Assembly: GCA_944990035.1 (NCBI GenBank) | Contig: CALYLX010000128.1 | Location: 1,426,001-1,490,000 of the forward strand | Direction: 5' to 3' | DNA from: Clitopilus passeckerianus | Lineage: Eukaryota > Basidiomycota > Agaricomycetes > Agaricales > Entolomataceae | DNA: 64,000 nucleotides | In this document: positions 60,293-64,000 of the stretch, piece by piece | Numbering within the stretch: position 1 is the first letter of the stretch | Layout of the letters: each line of letters opens with the position of its first letter | Made by a program: the position numbers and the translations under genes | The notes under the pieces: model-generated | What the model was told of the DNA's origin: nothing | Database searches by the model: none | The model's input: the letters and a program-made list of their open reading frames with translations, nothing else

Positions 60293-61415
60293 ATGTACAG
60301 CCATTCCAGGTCAGCGTCGCTGGTCATCACTACACTCGGCGCGGTGACGAATTTCGGACTGGCCGTGCAGGTGTTGACTGCGTGGCGATCTCTGCGATGG
60401 GAGCCTGAAAGCGAATGGGAGGCGTCGAGTGATAGCTGGCAGGTGGACGGGGTGAAGGTGATATGGGGATTGCTGTCGGCGTACTTTGCCTCTTCGGCAG
60501 CAGTCTGTGTCGTCGGTATCATGGGTATCCTCAGAGTGCGTCGTCTAACATTCCTCCTGTTTCTCCGACTTACGTGGTCCGATAGAGCAAACCTTCGTTC
60601 ATCCGGTTCTACCGCGACTATTCTATCGCTGATTTCTCATTTTGCACATTCGTGACCGCGGTCACTACGTATGCTGTCTTTCATTCATCCGCCCGTGCGG
60701 CTATCTGTGAAGAGCTTTCACACCACCCAGAGCTGATGACGGACCTCGGTGCCATGGGCCTCAATGTCGAAAACTGCGAACGGTGGCTCGAACGAGGTGT
60801 TCTTGCCTCTGTTGCGCTCATGGTTGTCGTCATTGTTATTCGGGTTAGTGTTGTTGTTCATACTCCTATTGCGTCGAGGCTCAACACCATCAACAGCTCC
60901 ATTTCCTGCTCGCAGTCTCCAACTACCACACAAAGCTCCTCCGCCAACAATACTCGTCCAACCCCTCGCACACACGTTCTCACTCTCGTTTCAGGCATGG
61001 CGAGTCCAGCCCACTTCAACGCATCTATCTATTGCCATCATCGCAACCAACACCGCATAACAACGATGTCGAACTGGTGTACGCACCTGTGCCATTGAGT
61101 TCTCTGCCAGAGAATATGCGTAGCACAGCGACAGAGGCATGGGTGTCCCGTAGCAACCACCAGACGACAGATGGGACGACACGAAGGTCAAGAGCCATGT
61201 CAGATGCCTCTTCGTCTTCGTGTGCGCACCACGCGGCTGAGCAGCATGAGCAGCAGCAGCCGACTAAGCAGAGACATCATCGTCGTCATTCGTGCCACCA
61301 CCACCACCGACAGTCGTCGCGGTCTTCGTCGTCTTCAAGGACTGGGACGATTCGTCTGCCCATCCTTCCCGATGAGGGGTTGCTACCGCCATCGTATGTA
61401 GACACTAAAGTCTGA
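60293..61415 (+). CDS. Unknown four-helix membrane protein with disordered tail
   Basis: ATG 60293 gives MYSHSRSASLVITTLGAVTN, the first of four predicted membrane helices (SLVITTLGAVTNFGLAVQVL; VIWGLLSAYFASSAAVCVVG; FSFCTFVTAVTTYAVFHSS; VLASVALMVVVIVIRLHFLL). The loop between helices 3 and 4 (ICEELSHHPELMTDLGAMGL then NVENCERW) holds two cysteines that could pair outside the cell or in a lumen. The cytosolic tail is Ser/His/Gln-rich (CAHHAAEQHEQQQP, HHHHRQSSRSSSSS) and ends GLLPPSYVDTKV with a PPSY motif. That motif resembles a WW-domain or Nedd4-type ligand. Three exons, with introns 60538-60587 and about 60846-60890, keep frame. Tetraspan-like layouts of this kind occur in fungi; no function can be assigned. 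Confidence 0.65.
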
Positions 61416-62176
61416 TTATCCTTCCGTTTTTCTTTCATTCTCTGTGTATCATTTGTATATTCATACCGCATGTATCCCTTCTTCCACGTTCCTTTCTCTT
61501 TGATTGTTTTTGGATGCATGCATGCATTGGGTATTTATTGCAATTGCAACCTACATACGCTCTTGTGTGTTGTTTAATCTGATAATAGCAACATCTGTTG
61601 GTCTAGGCCATTATCTATCGGCGGAGGTGTGTGGCGTGTTTACGTGGAGGCATGAGATTTGGAGATGGATATCAGATGAACAATCATCGAAGGAGAGCCG
61701 TGACTGAAGTAGAAGGGATATCAAGTGAACATGACTGAACGTGAACCAATCATTGAGAGAGACCGGGTGACTGGGATATCAGGTGAAGCTATCAATTGAA
61801 TCCTTTGGGAGAGACCGGATGTTAATTAACTACTTGGATGACTGATCATCTGCCATCAACCGAGATTCAATGCAATCTCAGAAAACATGTGGCGTTTCTA
61901 AATTGAATATGTCAAAAAGGCCTAGACCACCCGCTGCGATAATACTTCCGATTGGTTCAAAGAAAAGGCCTGGATTGGCTGAAGAGTGGTGGCCAATGGG
62001 TTCGACTCTGGCCAGACCCTGGTTAACTTGAGCCAATCGCAGGGAGTTATCCAGATCAGTCTCGTCCCTTGGTCTCGTTCCGGGCATCCAGTTTCTATAA
62101 AAACTATCGATAATAGGTTTCGGTTCAGAGCCACGCGGTTTGGAGCCAACACAACCGAAAGAATTTATTTTATTAG
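61416..62176. other. Spacer between the membrane protein and Ofd1 genes
   Basis: About 760 bases. Contains the imperfect tandem repeat at 61667-61845 and the Ofd1 5' leader; no gene is supported. Confidence 0.55.
61667..61845 (+). repeat. Imperfect tandem repeat, about three units of 50-70 bases
   Basis: Units begin GGATATCAGATGAA (61667), GGATATCAAGTGAAC (61716) and GGATATCAGGTGAAG (61774). Each is followed by a degenerate CAATCATYGA-like block, a GAGAGACCGG-like block and TGACTG. Spacing of 49 and 58 bases and partial decay point to an old minisatellite. Non-coding. Confidence 0.65.
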
Positions 62177-64000
62177 ATGGCGCCTGCTTACCATCGAAGA
62201 TCTCCTTCTCCAATGCCCGCCAACAAAAGACAGAAAACTACCCCTGCTACCTCAAAAAAGCCGGCAGATACGACAGCCCAGTTTGCAGATGGCCTGCTAG
62301 ATCACAATACCATTTCAAAATTGCACGACGAGTACATCGACAATCAGCCATTCAAATTTGCAGTCGTCGAAAAGCTTTTCCAGGATGATCTCCTTCAAAA
62401 AGTCAAGGACGAGTGCCTGAGCGAGCTAAACTTTACTGAAAAAGAAACTGACATCTACAAGGTACGCCTCCTTCACCCCTGGATCCATCCCATCTAACAC
62501 CACCACCGCAGGTCAACCAAACCGGAGATCTCGCATCCCTCAACTACCTAACTCCCGCCCAAATCTCGCTGCTTCCCAACCTCCTCACCCTCCGCGATGC
62601 CCTCTACTCGTCCCAATTCCGCCAATTCCTCCAGGCAGTCACAGGCTGCGGTCCACTCTCTGGTACCAAGCAGGACATGTCCGTCAACTCGTACACCACC
62701 GGCTGCCATCTCCTCAACCACGACGATGTGATTGGATCTCGGCGTGTATCGTACATCCTCTACATGCCCCTGCCCCACTATACGATGTGGCAGAAGGAGT
62801 GGGGAGGGGCGCTAGAGCTTTATCCTGTTAAACAGGGCGAGGATGGGGAGCCGGAGCCAGAGAATGTGCCCTCGAAGAGTATCCCTCCGAGCTGGAATCA
62901 GTTTATATTCTTCGAAGTGCAGCCGGGGAAGAGTTTCCATTCGGTGGAAGAGGTCGTGGTCGGCGGAAGAGGTGAGGATGGGAGAGCTAGGTTGAGTATC
63001 AGTGGCTGGTTCCATGCGCCGCAAGAGGGTGAGGAAGGCTACACTCCTACCGCCGCCGCAGAAGTCATCAAGAGTTCGCGAGAACAACTGGTGAGTTCCT
63101 TCCATCTATAAACCAAAGCCTAATCTCATCCGATCCCACCAGACATCAACATCCACCGCCTTCACCGCCTTCACCTCCTACCCCTCTTCCTCAGAAGACC
63201 CATCACCCGCATCCACCCTCTCCCCCTCCGACATCGCCTTCCTCTCCGAATTCCTCAACCCAGTCTACCTCCAACCCCGCACCCTCTCCACCCTCGCAGA
63301 CCGCTTCGTCGAAGAATCCTCCCTAGAACTCCACTCCTTCCTCTGCCACGCCCTCGCCGACTCCCTCCAATCCCGCCTCCGCACCCTCGACACCGCCGAC
63401 GGGCTCTCATCCTCCTCCCGTCTTTCGCCCAAATCGCCCATCCCACCACACTCATCTGGAATTTCTGCAGACGGATCATGGGAAGTAAAAGGCCCCCCAC
63501 ACAAACGCCGCTACTGCATCCTCTCCTCGCCCTCCCCCAACTCCCCCCTCGCCCTCGTGCGCCCCCGCGCCGCCGGCTCCGCAGACGAGATCCTACGTTC
63601 TCTCCAAAACGAGCTCTTCACCTCCCCCTGCTTCAGGCGCTGGCTCGCGATCGTGACGCGCCTCGTCCCGCTGGGGTATGCGGTTGAGGCGAGAAGGTTT
63701 AGACCTGGACTGGATTACACACTTGCGACGAGCGATGAGGAGGAGGCGAGGTTGGATGTGGTGTTGGGGTTGACGCCTGGGGTTGAGTTTCCTCCCAACG
63801 CGAGTGCGAGTGCGAATGGAACGACTGGGGGAGAGAGGGTGAAGGGGTGGTCTGATCCCGAGTGGGGTGGTTGGGAGTGTTATATGGCGCCGCATAATGA
63901 GGAGGATGATCCGGCGGTGTATAGATCTGGGTCGAAGAAGAAGAAGGGTGGCGGTGGTGCGGTAGAGGAGGAGGAGGATCATATGGATGAAGATGAGGAT
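62177..64000 (+). CDS. Prolyl 3,4-dihydroxylase Ofd1/Tpa1 family (3' end outside window)
   Basis: An iron- and 2-oxoglutarate-dependent dioxygenase. The yeast and fission yeast relatives hydroxylate ribosomal protein uS12 (Rps23) and, in fission yeast, control the sterol factor Sre1 in response to oxygen. The start MAPAYHRRSPSPMPANKRQK carries a basic, possibly nuclear-targeting leader. FADGLLDHNTISKLHDEY and PFKFAVVEKLFQDDLLQKV open the first domain. The iron and cosubstrate ligands are visible: HLLNHDDV (HxD), SFHSVEEV (distal His) and RARLSISGWFH (Arg). The second, catalytically silent domain begins FLSEFLNPVYLQPRTLSTLA. It continues through RRYCILSSPSPNSPLALVRP, SPCFRRWLAIVTRLVPLGY and ARRFRPGLDYTLATSD. 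Introns lie near 62463-62511 and 63089-63142. The window ends inside the acidic region before the conserved C-terminal strand. Confidence 0.93.

Overview
The window is nuclear DNA from a filamentous basidiomycete, most likely a mushroom-forming agaricomycete. Nearly every gene is split by many short introns (about 45-60 bases, GT-AG, a few GC-AG). Genes are tightly packed on both strands, and the gene families are fungal: GH3 and GH18 glycosidases, S28 peptidases, Ypd1, Ned1/Pah1-type lipin and Ofd1/Tpa1. Gene calls were made by reading exons by eye, so splice sites are inferred, and start sites are uncertain where stated.

Layout. 1-3.3 kb: 5' part of eIF3f (minus), TOM7 (plus) and an RNF220-like RING ubiquitin ligase (minus). 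3.7-18.7 kb: a stretch rich in polymer use, with an intact GH3 beta-glucosidase, a decayed partial tandem copy of it, a SET-domain methyltransferase, an MFS sugar transporter, a secreted GH18 chitinase and an M28 aminopeptidase. 18.8-33.6 kb: housekeeping genes, namely VAC14, a Siw14/LipA-like tyrosine phosphatase, MCM6 and a large formin. 34-41.2 kb: an unknown low-complexity protein, the phosphorelay protein Ypd1 and the lipin-type phosphatidate phosphatase. 41.3-46.6 kb: complex I subunit NDUFB9, the Pol I factor RRN3 and a nucleoside hydrolase. 46.7-51.7 kb: two tandem secreted S28 serine carboxypeptidases. 52.4-64 kb: THO subunit TEX1/THOC3, an epoxide hydrolase, the exon-junction protein CASC3/MLN51, an unknown intronless gene, an unknown four-helix membrane protein, and the 5' part of the prolyl hydroxylase Ofd1/Tpa1, cut by the window end.

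How the genes relate. Most neighbours are unrelated housekeeping genes sharing short divergent or convergent spacers. The GH3, transporter, GH18, M28 and S28 genes together suggest a saprotrophic nutrition neighbourhood.

The most striking signal is that at least eight otherwise healthy, mostly essential genes' coding frames break by exactly one base, nearly always beside a short homopolymer (SET, MCM6, the unknown gene at 34-36 kb, lipin, RRN3 twice, THOC3, CASC3 twice). This looks like uncorrected homopolymer error in the assembly rather than biology. It means automatic gene calls here will be truncated or given false introns. I found no tRNA, rRNA, CRISPR array or intact transposon.
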